Shown here piece after piece: positions 1 through 9,626 of a stretch of 64,000 nucleotides of DNA. The number at the start of each line of letters is the position of its first letter. The first letter of the stretch is position 1. Below the pieces are notes generated by a model. That model was not told where the DNA came from. It saw nothing but the letters and a program-made list of their open reading frames with translations, and searched no databases. The position numbers and the translations under genes are program-made. Source of the DNA: Rosettibacter firmus (GTDB lineage: Bacteria; Bacteroidota; Ignavibacteria; Ignavibacteriales; Melioribacteraceae); NCBI RefSeq assembly GCF_036860695.1, contig NZ_JAYKGJ010000003.1:124001-188000 (forward strand), in the 5' to 3' direction.

Positions 1-977
1 TGCAAACCATAGCCGAGTGCTAATTTTGCAGCTACAAATGCCAGTGGATATCCTGTTGCTTTAGAAGCCAGAGCAGAACTTCTTGATAATCTTGCATTAA
101 CTTCTATAACACGATAGTCTGATGAATTTGGATCGAGTGCAAATTGTATATTACATTCTCCAACTATATTAAGATGACGAATTGTTTTTATTGCAACTTC
201 TCTTAGCATGTGATATTCATAATTCGTAAGAGTTTGACTAGGTGCAACAACAATACTTTCTCCAGTATGAATTCCCATTGGGTCAATATTTTCCATATTG
301 CAAACTGTGATACAATTATCATAGCGGTCACGAACTACTTCATATTCAATTTCCTTCCAGCCTTCAAGATATTCTTCTACAAGAATTTGTGAAGAATATG
401 ACAATGCTTTTGTAGCCAGTTTTTTAACTTCTGTTTTATTTCTACAAATTCCAGAGCCCAATCCACCAAGTGCATAAGCAATTCTTATAATAACAGGGAA
501 TCCTATTTTCTTTGCATATTCAATTGCATCTTCAACTGTTGTAACAGCTTTGCTCTGAGGAAATTTTACATTTATCTCAGAAAGTTTATTGCAGAATAAT
601 TGTCTATCTTCTGTATTCTCGATTGCTTCGATTGGAGTTCCCAATACTTTCACTTTATATTTTTCAAGAATTCCTTCACGATAAAGTGCAAGACCACAAT
701 TCAAAGCAGTTTGTCCACCAAAACCAAGAAGAATACCATCAGGTTTTTCTTTTGCAATTACTTTTTCTACGTAGTGTGTATTAATCGGGAGGAGATAAAC
801 TTTATCTGCAAGATAATCTGATGTTTGAATTGTAGCAATATTTGGATTAATCAGGATTGTAAAAATCCCTTCTTCTTTTAATGCTTTTATAGCTTGTGAA
901 CCTGAATAATCAAATTCACCTGCTTCACCAATTTTTAACGCAGAACTTCCTAAGATTAATACTTTTTTGATTTTCAT
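1..977 (-). CDS. carB: Carbamoyl-phosphate synthase large subunit, N-terminal part (cut by left window edge)
   Basis: Reading the minus strand from the ATG at 977 gives an uninterrupted 325-codon frame to the window edge. It makes carbamoyl phosphate from bicarbonate, ATP and ammonia passed from CarA, for arginine and pyrimidine synthesis. The N-terminus reads [20 protein letters not shown], the family's opening motif; then come NPNIATIQT, the ATP-grasp stretch [18 protein letters not shown], and near the edge [20 protein letters not shown]. Only the first (carboxyphosphate) half is present; the full protein should be about 1,070 residues. A GGAG lies just before the ATG. It follows carA by 44 nt, so carAB is an operon. 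The product is clear; completeness cannot be judged here. Confidence 0.95.
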   Translation of the reverse strand, partial: MKIKKVLILGSSALKIGEAGEFDYSGSQAIKALKEEGIFTILINPNIATIQTSDYLADKVYLLPINTHYVEKVIAKEKPDGILLGFGGQTALNCGLALYREGILEKYKVKVLGTPIEAIENTEDRQLFCNKLSEINVKFPQSKAVTTVEDAIEYAKKIGFPVIIRIAYALGGLGSGICRNKTEVKKLATKALSYSSQILVEEYLEGWKEIEYEVVRDRYDNCITVCNMENIDPMGIHTGESIVVAPSQTLTNYEYHMLREVAIKTIRHLNIVGECNIQFALDPNSSDYRVIEVNARLSRSSALASKATGYPLAFVAAKLALGYGL

Positions 978-1021
978 TTCTCCTTTTATTAACCAATTTT
1001 TTTGAAAATTAATGTTGAAAA

Positions 1022-2101
1022 TTAGATGTCTTTTAAAAATTCATCAAAGATAAATGAAGTATCAACTGGACCAGGAGTTGCTTCTGGATGAAATTGAACA
1101 CTTCTGAATGGTAATCTCTCGTGAATCATTCCTTCATTAGAATAATCATTTAGGTTTTCGAACCATGGATACCAACCACGTGGTAATGTTTTTGTATCCA
1201 CAGCAAATGAATGATTTTGAGAAGTTACATAACACTTATTCGAATTAACTTCTTTTACTGGTTGATTTTGACTTCGATGACCATATTTTAGTTTATATGT
1301 TTTGGCACCTGCAGCAAGAGCAAGTATTTGATGTCCCATACAAATTCCAAGTATGGGCACCTGTTTCTGAATTAATTTTTTAGTAGATGCAACTAATTGT
1401 TTATATACTACAGGATTACCAGGCCCATTAGAAATAACTACGCCATCATAATCTTCCTTTTCTACATCATAATCATAAGGGACTCGTATAACTGTTACAT
1501 CTCTTTCTAAAATATTAGTTAAAATACTTTTTTTACATCCACAGTCAATTAATAAGATTCTTTTTTTGCCATTTCCATATTTAGTAACATTTGAAACTGT
1601 AACTTTCGAAATTAGATCATCTTTATCTGGATCGTAGTAGTCTACTTTTTCATTACCAACTTCAATTTTACCAAGCATGGTTCCATGTTCTCTTAAAATT
1701 TTTGTTAACATTCTTGTATCAATACCATATAAACCAGGAACATCAAATCGTTTTAACCAATCATTCAAACTTTCAACTGAATTCCAGTGGTTATAAGCTT
1801 CAGATTCTTCTGAAACTATTAAACCAGAAACCTGAACTCTTGATGATTCAAAATTTTGTGGAATATCATCACTATCCATTTGGGGAATTCCATAGTTCCC
1901 AATTAGAGGATACGTCATGACAAGGATTTGTCCTTTATAAGATGGGTCTGTTAGAGTTTCAGGATATCCAACCATTCCTGTATTAAAAACAACTTCGCCT
2001 GCTACAGATTTATGACTTCCAAAAATGTATCCTTCAAATGTTTTTCCATTTTTTAGTATTAGTTTTCCTTTTTGTTTTGTTACACTTTTTGGAATACTCA
2101 A
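1022..2101 (-). CDS. carA: Carbamoyl-phosphate synthase small (glutaminase) subunit
   Basis: 359 residues, normal for the family. It hydrolyses glutamine and channels ammonia to CarB. The N-terminal CPSase domain (about 12-140) includes GIDTR at 126-130. The C-terminal class I glutamine amidotransferase domain has GICMGHQ with nucleophile Cys254, and FHPEATPGP with His338 and Glu340, so the triad is complete. The start is a TTG at 2101: AGGAG lies 6 nt upstream and no ATG occurs nearby in frame. First gene of the carAB pair, 44 nt before carB. The 120 bp in front separates it from the pabC-like gene. Confidence 0.95.
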   Translation of the reverse strand: MSIPKSVTKQKGKLILKNGKTFEGYIFGSHKSVAGEVVFNTGMVGYPETLTDPSYKGQILVMTYPLIGNYGIPQMDSDDIPQNFESSRVQVSGLIVSEESEAYNHWNSVESLNDWLKRFDVPGLYGIDTRMLTKILREHGTMLGKIEVGNEKVDYYDPDKDDLISKVTVSNVTKYGNGKKRILLIDCGCKKSILTNILERDVTVIRVPYDYDVEKEDYDGVVISNGPGNPVVYKQLVASTKKLIQKQVPILGICMGHQILALAAGAKTYKLKYGHRSQNQPVKEVNSNKCYVTSQNHSFAVDTKTLPRGWYPWFENLNDYSNEGMIHERLPFRSVQFHPEATPGPVDTSFIFDEFLKDI

Positions 2102-2221
2102 TTTTTACTCCTAATTCTTTAATAATATGGGAGGATTATCAATGGATGTCAAAACAAATTGTGCAAATATATAAAAATTTTATTTTGTACCAAATTGGTT
2201 ATTATTTTTTCACAGAAGTAT

Positions 2222-2815
2222 TTAAATAATTTTATCAAGAAGAATTTTGTTATTATCTTCCAGATCGAGCATGGCATTAATAAAGAAAATATATTTGAAT
2301 TTTTTCAAGTCTTTTTCTTTTAGTTCATCTTCTTTTATAATTCCTTCATCTAAAAGTTTAGCACGCTTTGTACCTTTTAAAAGAGGGGTTGCAGGTGTTA
2401 GATATGAATTCCCATCACTTAAAACTATATTGGAAAATGAGCCATCTGTAATTAATCTATTTTTGATTATTATAATTTCATCTGCATTTGAATCTATTAA
2501 CATTTTTGTCAATGCAGTTCTGTCTTCATACTTGTGTTCGTATTCAATATCATTGTTTTCCACAACTTTCACTTTATAAATTTCTTTTTTCTTATAAGGA
2601 ATAAATTCTATTGATTCTATTTCTTTCGAATATATAACTCTACATTTATATAATTCGTTGCTTAAGTATGAAGGTATAATAATTTTATCTAATAAATTAA
2701 TTTCATCATCGCAACCAAATAATATCTTTCTTGAATTATTCATTCTTCTGTTATGATATTCAATATTGAATAATTTTTTATCAAATATTTTTATTGTTTC
2801 AATTAATCGGCACAT
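2222..2815 (-). CDS. pabC: Aminotransferase class IV protein, probable aminodeoxychorismate lyase
   Basis: 197 residues of the fold type IV PLP enzyme family. Visible landmarks are the N-terminal ETIKIFDKKLFNIEYHNRRM (substrate-loop region, with YHNRRM) and DSNADEIIIIKNRLITDGSFSNI followed by TPATPLLKGTKR near the C-terminus, typical of PabC and branched-chain aminotransferases. It overlaps the end of pabB by 17 nt, so the two are translated together, and this context favours 4-amino-4-deoxychorismate lyase, giving p-aminobenzoate and pyruvate for folate. It is shorter than typical PabC (about 270) because the N-terminal subdomain is compact. No separate pabA amidotransferase gene is in this window. 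Family certain, substrate inferred from context. Confidence 0.8.
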   Translation of the reverse strand: MCRLIETIKIFDKKLFNIEYHNRRMNNSRKILFGCDDEINLLDKIIIPSYLSNELYKCRVIYSKEIESIEFIPYKKKEIYKVKVVENNDIEYEHKYEDRTALTKMLIDSNADEIIIIKNRLITDGSFSNIVLSDGNSYLTPATPLLKGTKRAKLLDEGIIKEDELKEKDLKKFKYIFFINAMLDLEDNNKILLDKII

Positions 2816-3785
2816 AAACTTTATCTATTAATTCTTGATATTCTAAATATGGATTACTCATAAATGTTATACCACCACCGCTTCTGTAAATAAATTCTCC
2901 ATCTTTATTTTCTATAAAACGGATCATAACTGCACTTTCTAAGTCTATGCCATCAAATACTCCAAAAATTCCAGTGTAGTAACCACGTTCATCAATTTCA
3001 ACATTATGAATTATTTCAACTGTCTTTCTTTTGGGAGCTCCGCTTATTGATCCAGCAGGCAAAAGTGTAAAAATAATTTCACCTATTTTTTCATTATAAT
3101 TTTTTTCGAGTTCACCAACAATTTTTGAACTCACCTGCAGTAATGTTTTATCATTTGTAATTAATTTATCAATATATCTGAATTTTTCTACTCTTACATT
3201 TTTTGAAACCATACTTAAGTCATTCCTAATTAAATCTACTATAGTGTTATGTTCAGCAATTTCTTTTTCATCACTCAATAGAATTTGTTCTGCATCTGGA
3301 ATAGATGCATCTATTGTTCCTTTCATTGGATACGATGAAATTAATCCATCTTTAATTGTTACAAATGTTTCTGGTGAAAAAACTACAAATTTATTTTTAT
3401 ATAACAATTTATACTTTGCATCGCTTAATAAATATATTTCATGGAGAGAAAGATTAGTTTTTATTCTGGTAGGCAAAGTTAGATTTATTAGATAAGTATT
3501 TCCTGCATAAATTTCATCGTAAACTTTTTCAAATATTTTTTTATAATCTGAAAATGAAATGGGATATTTCTCGAATTCTATTTTTTTGTTGAGATGATAC
3601 TTTTTCTTTTTAGTGTTATTAATTTCAAATAGTATTCCTTCTTTCATTAAATCTGATTGTGGCAAGATAATAGGAGAATTCATATCAAAGTCTATAATAA
3701 ATAAAAATGGGATACGATTTCTACCATAGTTATTCATTAATTCAATTGCAGAATATATTTTATTTTTATTAATCATTTCAATCAT
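2799..3785 (-). CDS. pabB: Aminodeoxychorismate synthase component I
   Basis: 328 residues covering only the chorismate-binding domain; the long N-terminal region of E. coli PabB (about 450 residues) is missing, as in many short PabB proteins. Motifs: PMKGT at 153-157, HNTIVDLIRNDL at 179-190, PAGSISGAPK at 243-252 and RSGGGIT at 301-307. The lysine in PMKGT (Lys155) matches the nucleophilic lysine of aminodeoxychorismate synthases, where anthranilate synthases have alanine (PIAGT), so folate rather than tryptophan synthesis is favoured. It works with a glutaminase (PabA/TrpG) not seen here. It overlaps the lyase gene by 17 nt and follows the MauE-like gene by 66 nt. Confidence 0.88.
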   Translation of the reverse strand: MIEMINKNKIYSAIELMNNYGRNRIPFLFIIDFDMNSPIILPQSDLMKEGILFEINNTKKKKYHLNKKIEFEKYPISFSDYKKIFEKVYDEIYAGNTYLINLTLPTRIKTNLSLHEIYLLSDAKYKLLYKNKFVVFSPETFVTIKDGLISSYPMKGTIDASIPDAEQILLSDEKEIAEHNTIVDLIRNDLSMVSKNVRVEKFRYIDKLITNDKTLLQVSSKIVGELEKNYNEKIGEIIFTLLPAGSISGAPKRKTVEIIHNVEIDERGYYTGIFGVFDGIDLESAVMIRFIENKDGEFIYRSGGGITFMSNPYLEYQELIDKVYVPIN

Positions 3786-3851
3786 AACTAAAAATAGAAT
3801 TGAGCTGGATTAAAATAATAAGACTAAAGTTTAATAAGCTTAACAATAAAT

Positions 3852-4754
3852 TTACTTCTGTGAATTTAAAAGCTTATTGACAAAATCACTATCCCAGTAT
3901 TCTTTTACAATACCATCTTTCAACCAGTAAATTCTTGGGGGATTGCTACCTATTAAATCGAAAAATTTATTAATATCAATTTGGTGATAGGGAAAGTCAA
4001 ATCCAGTTAATGTTTTAAATGAATCCACAGAAATTTCACCTTCGGAAAATAAAAGTGCATAAATTTTGGATGAAATTTCTGGATTAGATTTTAGAGACAC
4101 CAATTCTTTTGCTAATTGCTGACAATGATCACATTCGGTATTTAGTATAACAATAAACTTTTCTCCACTTGTTAAATCTACTCTACCTTTTCCTTCGAAA
4201 TATGTAATATCCCCAAATGTAAAATTTTTATATGATTTAAAAGGTAAAACAATAAACATTATAGATGGAATTAAAAGAATGATAAGCAATGTAAGACGAA
4301 AATTATTTTTATTATTCGGATTTAATTTTATTAAAAAAAGTACGAGTGCTACTAAAATTACATTTTTAATTATCGATTCTAATGGCGACATTGGAATCAC
4401 TTCTCCAAAGCAACCACAATTTTGATTATCTTTCAATACATAGCCTGAATAGAATAAATAAATTGTAAAAGCAATTAAAAAAATCATTGCTACTGGAATA
4501 GCTACTCTTTTCAATTCATAATTCAGTATAAACAAAATGCCAATAGAAAACTCAATACCGATTAATATGCGAACAACTATTGCCGCAATTTCTCTTGAAG
4601 GGAAAATTCCATGTTCAACTAATATTATTTCGACAATGCCAGGAGAAATAAATTTTGTGTAAGCAGATAGAATAAAAACAACTCCAATAAAAATTCTCAA
4701 AATATCTTTAATGATTTTCCCTTGATATTTTTTAAGAACGTTCACATTCATCAT
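3852..4754 (-). CDS. MauE/DoxX-type membrane protein with C-terminal thioredoxin-like domain
   Basis: 300 residues. The first 170 carry about five hydrophobic helices of the MauE/DoxX kind, including AYTKFISPG near 31-39 and NCGCFGEVIP at 112-121, the usual cysteine pair of this group. The last 130 residues look like a thioredoxin fold outside the membrane: VILNTECDHC gives a CDHC motif at 208-211, and NPPRIYWLKDG from about 271 fits the cis-proline region. Likely role: thiol-disulfide redox at the cytoplasmic membrane, by passing electrons to or from an exported partner; the partner is unknown. It starts 5 nt after radA and is probably part of the mlaF-radA-pab transcript. Two ATGs are adjacent at the start; either is possible. 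Confidence 0.7.
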   Translation of the reverse strand: MMNVNVLKKYQGKIIKDILRIFIGVVFILSAYTKFISPGIVEIILVEHGIFPSREIAAIVVRILIGIEFSIGILFILNYELKRVAIPVAMIFLIAFTIYLFYSGYVLKDNQNCGCFGEVIPMSPLESIIKNVILVALVLFLIKLNPNNKNNFRLTLLIILLIPSIMFIVLPFKSYKNFTFGDITYFEGKGRVDLTSGEKFIVILNTECDHCQQLAKELVSLKSNPEISSKIYALLFSEGEISVDSFKTLTGFDFPYHQIDINKFFDLIGSNPPRIYWLKDGIVKEYWDSDFVNKLLNSQK

Positions 4755-4759
4755 TTTAC

Positions 4760-6109
4760 CTAAGAAGTTAATACGTTTTTCAATGCAGAAATAATATTTT
4801 CAACAGGAATTATTTCAATAGAATTTTTAAGGTTAATTGATTTATAGTTGTTCTCGGGAATGACAACTCCTTTAAATCCCAGTTTGGCAGCTTCCTGAAT
4901 TCTTTTTTCGATGTTACTAACACTTCGAACTTCGCCACCTAAACCAACTTCGCCAATTACCACCAAATTACTTTTAGCAAGTCGATTTGTATAACTTGAA
5001 GCAATTGCACAGCAAACCGCAAGATCAACTGCAGGTTCATCAATCTTAATTCCGCCTGCTATATTCAAAAAAACATTTTGAGAAGATAGCTTTAAATTGG
5101 CTCTTTTTTCAAGTACTGCCAGTAGAATTGAAAGTCTACGATAATCAAATCCAGTTGCAACTCTTTGTGGATTACCATAAACAGAAGGCGTTATCAATGC
5201 CTGAACTTCGAGTAAAATTGGTCTTGTTCCTTCCATGCTCGAAGTAATAACAGAACCAGAAATTTCTTTTTCTCTTTCACTAAGAAATATTTCACTGGGA
5301 TTTGTTACTTCATATAATCCATCTTCGTGCATTTCAAAAATGCCAATTTCATTTGTGCTACCAAATCTATTTTTATTAGAACGCAATATTCTATATGAAT
5401 AACTTCGTTCACCTTCAAATTGTAAAACAACATCAACGATATGCTCCAATATTTTTGGTCCTGCAATCATTCCATCTTTTGTTATATGTCCTACGATTAC
5501 AATAGCACATTTTTTCTTTTTAGCCAGTTGCATTAATTCTGCAGTACATTCTCTTATTTGTGTAATTGTTCCAGCGGTATTTTCTAAATCTGGTTTATAG
5601 ATAGTTTGAATAGAATCAATTATAACTACTGCAGGTTCGTATTTTTCTATTGAATTAATAATTATATCAAGATCAGTTTCGGTAAGAATAAAAATATTTT
5701 CAGAAGAGATATTTAATCTTTTTGCACGCAAATTAATTTGACTTAATGATTCTTCTCCTGTTACATAAATTATTTTTCTATTAATCTTTGAAGCTGCCTG
5801 AAGCACAAGAGTAGATTTACCTATTCCAGGATCGCCGCCAATTAAAACAACAGAACCAGGCATTAATCCACCACCAAGCACTCTATCAAATTCCTCTATT
5901 CCTGATTTAATCCGATCTTCTTCAATTACTGTTGAATTTAATTTATCGAGTAAAATTTCAGGAATATTTTTGCGTAATCCTTTTTTCTTTTCTTCTACAA
6001 ATTCTTCAATAAAAGTATTCCAGTTTTCACAGGATGGACATTTACCAAGCCATTTAATTGATTCATAGCCGCAATGTGTACAAACATATTTTATACTTGA
6101 TTTACTCAT
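4760..6109 (-). CDS. radA: DNA repair protein RadA
   Basis: 449 residues, family length. It is a RecA-like ATPase that drives branch migration of recombination intermediates. An N-terminal zinc finger uses Cys10, Cys13, Cys24 and Cys27. The ATPase core has Walker A GGDPGIGKST at 91-100 and the RadA signature KNRFG at 246-250. The C-terminal third is the Lon-protease-like domain (from ITSSMEGTRPILLEVQAL to GEVGLGGEVR). It overlaps the MlaF-like ATPase upstream by 8 nt and is followed after 5 nt by the MauE-like gene, so all three are likely cotranscribed. Nothing unusual seen. Confidence 0.96.
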   Translation of the reverse strand: MSKSSIKYVCTHCGYESIKWLGKCPSCENWNTFIEEFVEEKKKGLRKNIPEILLDKLNSTVIEEDRIKSGIEEFDRVLGGGLMPGSVVLIGGDPGIGKSTLVLQAASKINRKIIYVTGEESLSQINLRAKRLNISSENIFILTETDLDIIINSIEKYEPAVVIIDSIQTIYKPDLENTAGTITQIRECTAELMQLAKKKKCAIVIVGHITKDGMIAGPKILEHIVDVVLQFEGERSYSYRILRSNKNRFGSTNEIGIFEMHEDGLYEVTNPSEIFLSEREKEISGSVITSSMEGTRPILLEVQALITPSVYGNPQRVATGFDYRRLSILLAVLEKRANLKLSSQNVFLNIAGGIKIDEPAVDLAVCCAIASSYTNRLAKSNLVVIGEVGLGGEVRSVSNIEKRIQEAAKLGFKGVVIPENNYKSINLKNSIEIIPVENIISALKNVLTS

Positions 6110-6845
6110 TAATCAAAAAGCCTGTCCTTTTAATAAAATTTTCAATTACTTGATCTTTGCTATCAAGAAATTCCTGAGGTGTGCCAGTAAAATAAATTTT
6201 CCCTTCATGAATCATAGCAATTCTATCTGCAGTATTTTTAACACTAAACATATCATGAGTTACAATAATTGATGTAACATTTAATCTTTCGTTAAGTTCT
6301 TTGATTAACTCATCAATTGAATCAGACATAATTGGGTCGAGACCTGTAGTTGGTTCATCGTAAAGAATGTAATCGGGATTTGTAACCAGAGCACGAGCTA
6401 AAGCAACTCGTTTTTTCATTCCCCCAGATAATTCAGATGGTTTTAAATCAAGAATATTTCGTAGACCAACAAGTTCTAATTTTTCTTCAACAATTTTTTT
6501 TATCTCACCAATTGTGTAACCAAAATTATTTTCAATAAGTGGTAAACTAACATTTTCAAAAACTGTCATTGAATCAAATAAAGCAGCTCCCTGAAAGAGG
6601 AATCCAAATTTTTGTCTTATTTTATATAATTCCTTTTTACTTAATTGATATATTGATTTACCATCTATTATCACATCACCTTTTTCAGGGAATAATAATC
6701 CCACAATATGTTTTAGCAAAACACTTTTACCACATCCACTTTTTCCAATTATTGCCAGAGATTCTCCAGTATTAATATTCAAATCAATACCACGTAAAAC
6801 ATAATTATCACCAAAATTTTTGTGAATGTTTTTTATTTCTATCAT
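6102..6845 (-). CDS. ABC transporter ATP-binding protein, MlaF-like
   Basis: 247 residues, a complete ABC ATPase: Walker A GKSGCGKS at 34-41, a Q-loop near FLFQGAALF (82-90), signature LSGGMKK at 139-145, Walker B ILYDEP at 160-165, switch His197. The sequences GGMKKRVALARAL and DEPTTGLDPIMSD are typical of the MlaF/Ttg2A group that powers phospholipid movement between inner and outer membrane. The usual MlaE permease and MlaD partner genes are not next to it: upstream is the GWxTD protein and downstream radA. It may still serve a permease encoded elsewhere. Family assignment is strong; the lipid role is inferred from similarity. Confidence 0.82.
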   Translation of the reverse strand: MIEIKNIHKNFGDNYVLRGIDLNINTGESLAIIGKSGCGKSVLLKHIVGLLFPEKGDVIIDGKSIYQLSKKELYKIRQKFGFLFQGAALFDSMTVFENVSLPLIENNFGYTIGEIKKIVEEKLELVGLRNILDLKPSELSGGMKKRVALARALVTNPDYILYDEPTTGLDPIMSDSIDELIKELNERLNVTSIIVTHDMFSVKNTADRIAMIHEGKIYFTGTPQEFLDSKDQVIENFIKRTGFLINE

Positions 6846-6934
6846 TTGTTAATTAACTTTTATTTTTATTATGAAATATAAAAAAGATTAATCGAATATA
6901 ATTAACAAATAAATTTATTCTGCTGAGTGTATAA

Positions 6935-9043
6935 TTACTCTGATAAGTTAATGAATGTTGATGATGATACTTCTCTTTTACTTATATTATCTTTGATTGT
7001 AATTGTAATTGAATATTTCTCAGGAAGATAATTTTTCATATCAAGTTGTAAAATAATTTGAGGACTATCTTCCAGTGTTTTATAATTTGATGTAACAATT
7101 ATTTCAGAATCATCATTTAATCCAAAAATGTTAGAAACAGCAGATGCAATTTTTTCAAAACCACTTTCAGATTTTTCTTTATACTTTTTAATTGATATTC
7201 TTTGTTCAAAATCGCAAATACCATTCTCATTTCTTCTGAGATTATAAATTTCGTAGTATAAATAAATTGAATCACTTCTTGAAAATTGATTTAATGGATC
7301 AGGAGTGAAATAAATATTTTTTCTTAAAATCCCCTTAATTTTTTCTTTAGATATTTTTTTTGATAGCAAAATGTCACTCAAACAAAGCTCTGTATTACTA
7401 AATCTTTTTATTTCAAAATCTTCACGATTCGAGTAAGTCCCATTATCACCTTCTCTTATAATTTCAAAGGAGATAAAACCTGAGTCAGGATAAGAAGAGA
7501 CTGCCAAAGTATTTACATATTTATCTTTTTCATTTTTATTAATAATAATACTATCTATTTTTTTCAATTGCTCTTCATAATACTTATCAAAAAAGAAAAT
7601 ACCAATTTTATGTTTAATCTTTTCATTTGTATTAAACAGTGAATCAGGAACATCAATTAAATAATTAAAATACATATCCGTTTGATATAATTTCTTTTCA
7701 CTTTTAAATTGAAGAACAGAATAATTTATATCAAAGTTTGGACCTTCGTATTTAGGTTCATAAAACGAATAACGAATCTTTCTTAATGTATTAATGTAAT
7801 CCAATGTATTGCCAGAAAATTGTGAATGCACTTTATCCTTTTCGTTAGAAGGCCAACTAAATAAATAATTACCTGAAGATGCCATATCTGTAAATCCAAA
7901 ACTCATATCTTCATAATCCCATATTTCTGTTTTCATCATAAAACCATTTTCTCCCATTGATGGTCGCAGGCGAATAAAATTTAATGGTTCTCCATATCGA
8001 AGAACAATTTCACCACGATTTGTTTTCCAGCCTATCAATCCTAACTTAGGTACACTAAAATGCAAATTGGAATATACCACTCGTGAATAATGTTCCAGTA
8101 GTCTTTCATTATAATCTGTCATATAAAGCGGATCCATCACTTTCCAGTATACATCAATAAATTTTTTTAATTCTATTTCACTTATCCTGTTAATTACATT
8201 TTGATATAATGGTTCAATCAAGAACTTAACTGTATTAAAAGTAAAATCTTCTTTTTCTTCTCGATTCATAAGAGCAATTGCTTTTCGATATTCATTATAA
8301 CTCAAATTAAACTTTGAAGTTTTATAATAAAGAAGTCCAAGTAATAGATGAATATCTTTATCATCTTTCTTCAAATTTATAAGTCGAATTAGTAATGGAA
8401 TTCCTTTTTCTGGTTTTCCAGCATTTTCATAAAGTAAACTTAATTTAAAGTTTGCTTCGTAATTAGTCGAATCTAACTTTAATGCTTTTAGATAATAATT
8501 TTCTGCTTCATAAAAATCCTTATTAGCATAATCCTGCAAACTTGCATAAAATTCATCACTTAACTTTCTGACTGAATTATTATACTCATTAAATTCCAGA
8601 CTTTTTAATTCAGCCAGACTTAGATAGGTAGGAATATGTGTGCTATCAATTTCAAGAATTTTCTGGAATTCTCTTATAGCACTAATCTTAGCAAAGTCTT
8701 TCATTAATGTAGCATAAGCAAATCGATAATTAATATTATGAGGTTCTAATAATGTAGCTTTCTTAAAATATTCATAAGCTAAATTTCTGAAATTATAAGT
8801 GTTTCTTTTTAGATTAATATTTCCTAATTGATAATAAGAATCTGCATCATTGTATTTTCTGATGGATTCCAAGAAAAACTTTTCTGCTAATAAAGTATCT
8901 TTATTCTCAAGTGCTTTTTTACCTTTAATATTGAGTTCAGTAATATTTTTATAATGTTCTGAATATACATTTTGGATCATTAAACAAAGAATGAACAATA
9001 TAAGATTAAATGTAAAACTTATATTTTTTGTTATTATAATCAT
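6935..9043 (-). CDS. Exported GWxTD-domain protein with TPR repeats
   Basis: 702 residues. An N-terminal hydrophobic stretch (about 8-27) ending in VYS looks like a signal peptide. Residues about 30-260 contain TPR-like helical pairs (for example AENYYLKALKLDSTNYEANF). GWKTNRGEIVLRYGEP at about 338-353 matches the GWxTD motif region found in Bacteroidota, Ignavibacteria and Acidobacteria proteins of unknown function. The C-terminal part (about 430-700) is beta-rich and probably periplasmic. It stands alone: 90 nt before the MlaF-like gene and divergent from archease. Function is unknown; a role in the envelope is inferred from export. Confidence 0.75.
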   Translation of the reverse strand: MIIITKNISFTFNLILFILCLMIQNVYSEHYKNITELNIKGKKALENKDTLLAEKFFLESIRKYNDADSYYQLGNINLKRNTYNFRNLAYEYFKKATLLEPHNINYRFAYATLMKDFAKISAIREFQKILEIDSTHIPTYLSLAELKSLEFNEYNNSVRKLSDEFYASLQDYANKDFYEAENYYLKALKLDSTNYEANFKLSLLYENAGKPEKGIPLLIRLINLKKDDKDIHLLLGLLYYKTSKFNLSYNEYRKAIALMNREEKEDFTFNTVKFLIEPLYQNVINRISEIELKKFIDVYWKVMDPLYMTDYNERLLEHYSRVVYSNLHFSVPKLGLIGWKTNRGEIVLRYGEPLNFIRLRPSMGENGFMMKTEIWDYEDMSFGFTDMASSGNYLFSWPSNEKDKVHSQFSGNTLDYINTLRKIRYSFYEPKYEGPNFDINYSVLQFKSEKKLYQTDMYFNYLIDVPDSLFNTNEKIKHKIGIFFFDKYYEEQLKKIDSIIINKNEKDKYVNTLAVSSYPDSGFISFEIIREGDNGTYSNREDFEIKRFSNTELCLSDILLSKKISKEKIKGILRKNIYFTPDPLNQFSRSDSIYLYYEIYNLRRNENGICDFEQRISIKKYKEKSESGFEKIASAVSNIFGLNDDSEIIVTSNYKTLEDSPQIILQLDMKNYLPEKYSITITIKDNISKREVSSSTFINLSE

Positions 9044-9121
9044 ATGACAAAATAGAGTTCTACAAAAACATAATAACAGAAAAATGTAAAATCAATTGAA
9101 GCTTTTTTCTCTACAGAAAAT

Positions 9122-9150
9122 TTGTCACACAACCTTAAAAAAACTAAATT
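9122..9150 (+). promoter_or_regulatory. Candidate promoter for archease-rtcB
   Basis: TTGTCA at 9122-9127 and TAAATT at 9145-9150 are separated by 17 nt, a good sigma-70 arrangement in the 136-bp gap between two divergent genes. It would give a leader of roughly 25 nt before the ATG at 9180. Found by eye only; in this AT-rich DNA such matches can arise by chance. Confidence 0.4.
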
Positions 9151-9179
9151 AATATCAGAAACAAAAGTAACTTTTTTAT

Positions 9180-9605
9180 ATGCCATACAAATTTATTGAA
9201 CATACAGCCGATGTAGCAGTCGAGGTTGAAGGCTCGACACTCGAAGAACTTTTTATTTCAGCTTTTTCTGCGTGGAAAGAGATTGTTATGGGAACCAATT
9301 CTCAATCCAGAGAACAATCGAAAAAATTTCTCTTCTCATCAAAAACCTTAGAAGAACTCCTGATTGAATTTTTAAGTGAATTAAATTATCAACTTTATAC
9401 CAAGAAATGGATTATAAATTTTATAAATAAAATTTTAATTCATAAGGTTAATGAAAATTATCATCTGGATGTTGAAGTATTTGGAGAATCTATCAAAAAA
9501 AAGGATTATGTAATTAAAGAAGAAATAAAAGCTGTAACTTTTCATAAAATGAAAATTGAAGAAAAAAACGGGAACTTTTCTACGATAATTGTATTTGATA
9601 TTTAA
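9180..9605 (+). CDS. Archease
   Basis: 141 residues, the usual archease size. It begins MPYKFIEHTADVAVEVEG and contains the family's pattern of an N-terminal HTAD motif, a middle helix (TLEELFISAFSAW), and C-terminal EEIKAVTFHKMKIE; acidic residues that bind metal in this family lie in these segments. Archease helps RtcB become guanylylated and turn over. The gene ends 21 nt before rtcB, which confirms the pairing. Its own ribosome site is weak, while rtcB has a very strong one. Confidence 0.93.
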   Translation: MPYKFIEHTADVAVEVEGSTLEELFISAFSAWKEIVMGTNSQSREQSKKFLFSSKTLEELLIEFLSELNYQLYTKKWIINFINKILIHKVNENYHLDVEVFGESIKKKDYVIKEEIKAVTFHKMKIEEKNGNFSTIIVFDI

Positions 9606-9626
9606 AAGGAAAGATAAGGAGGAGCT

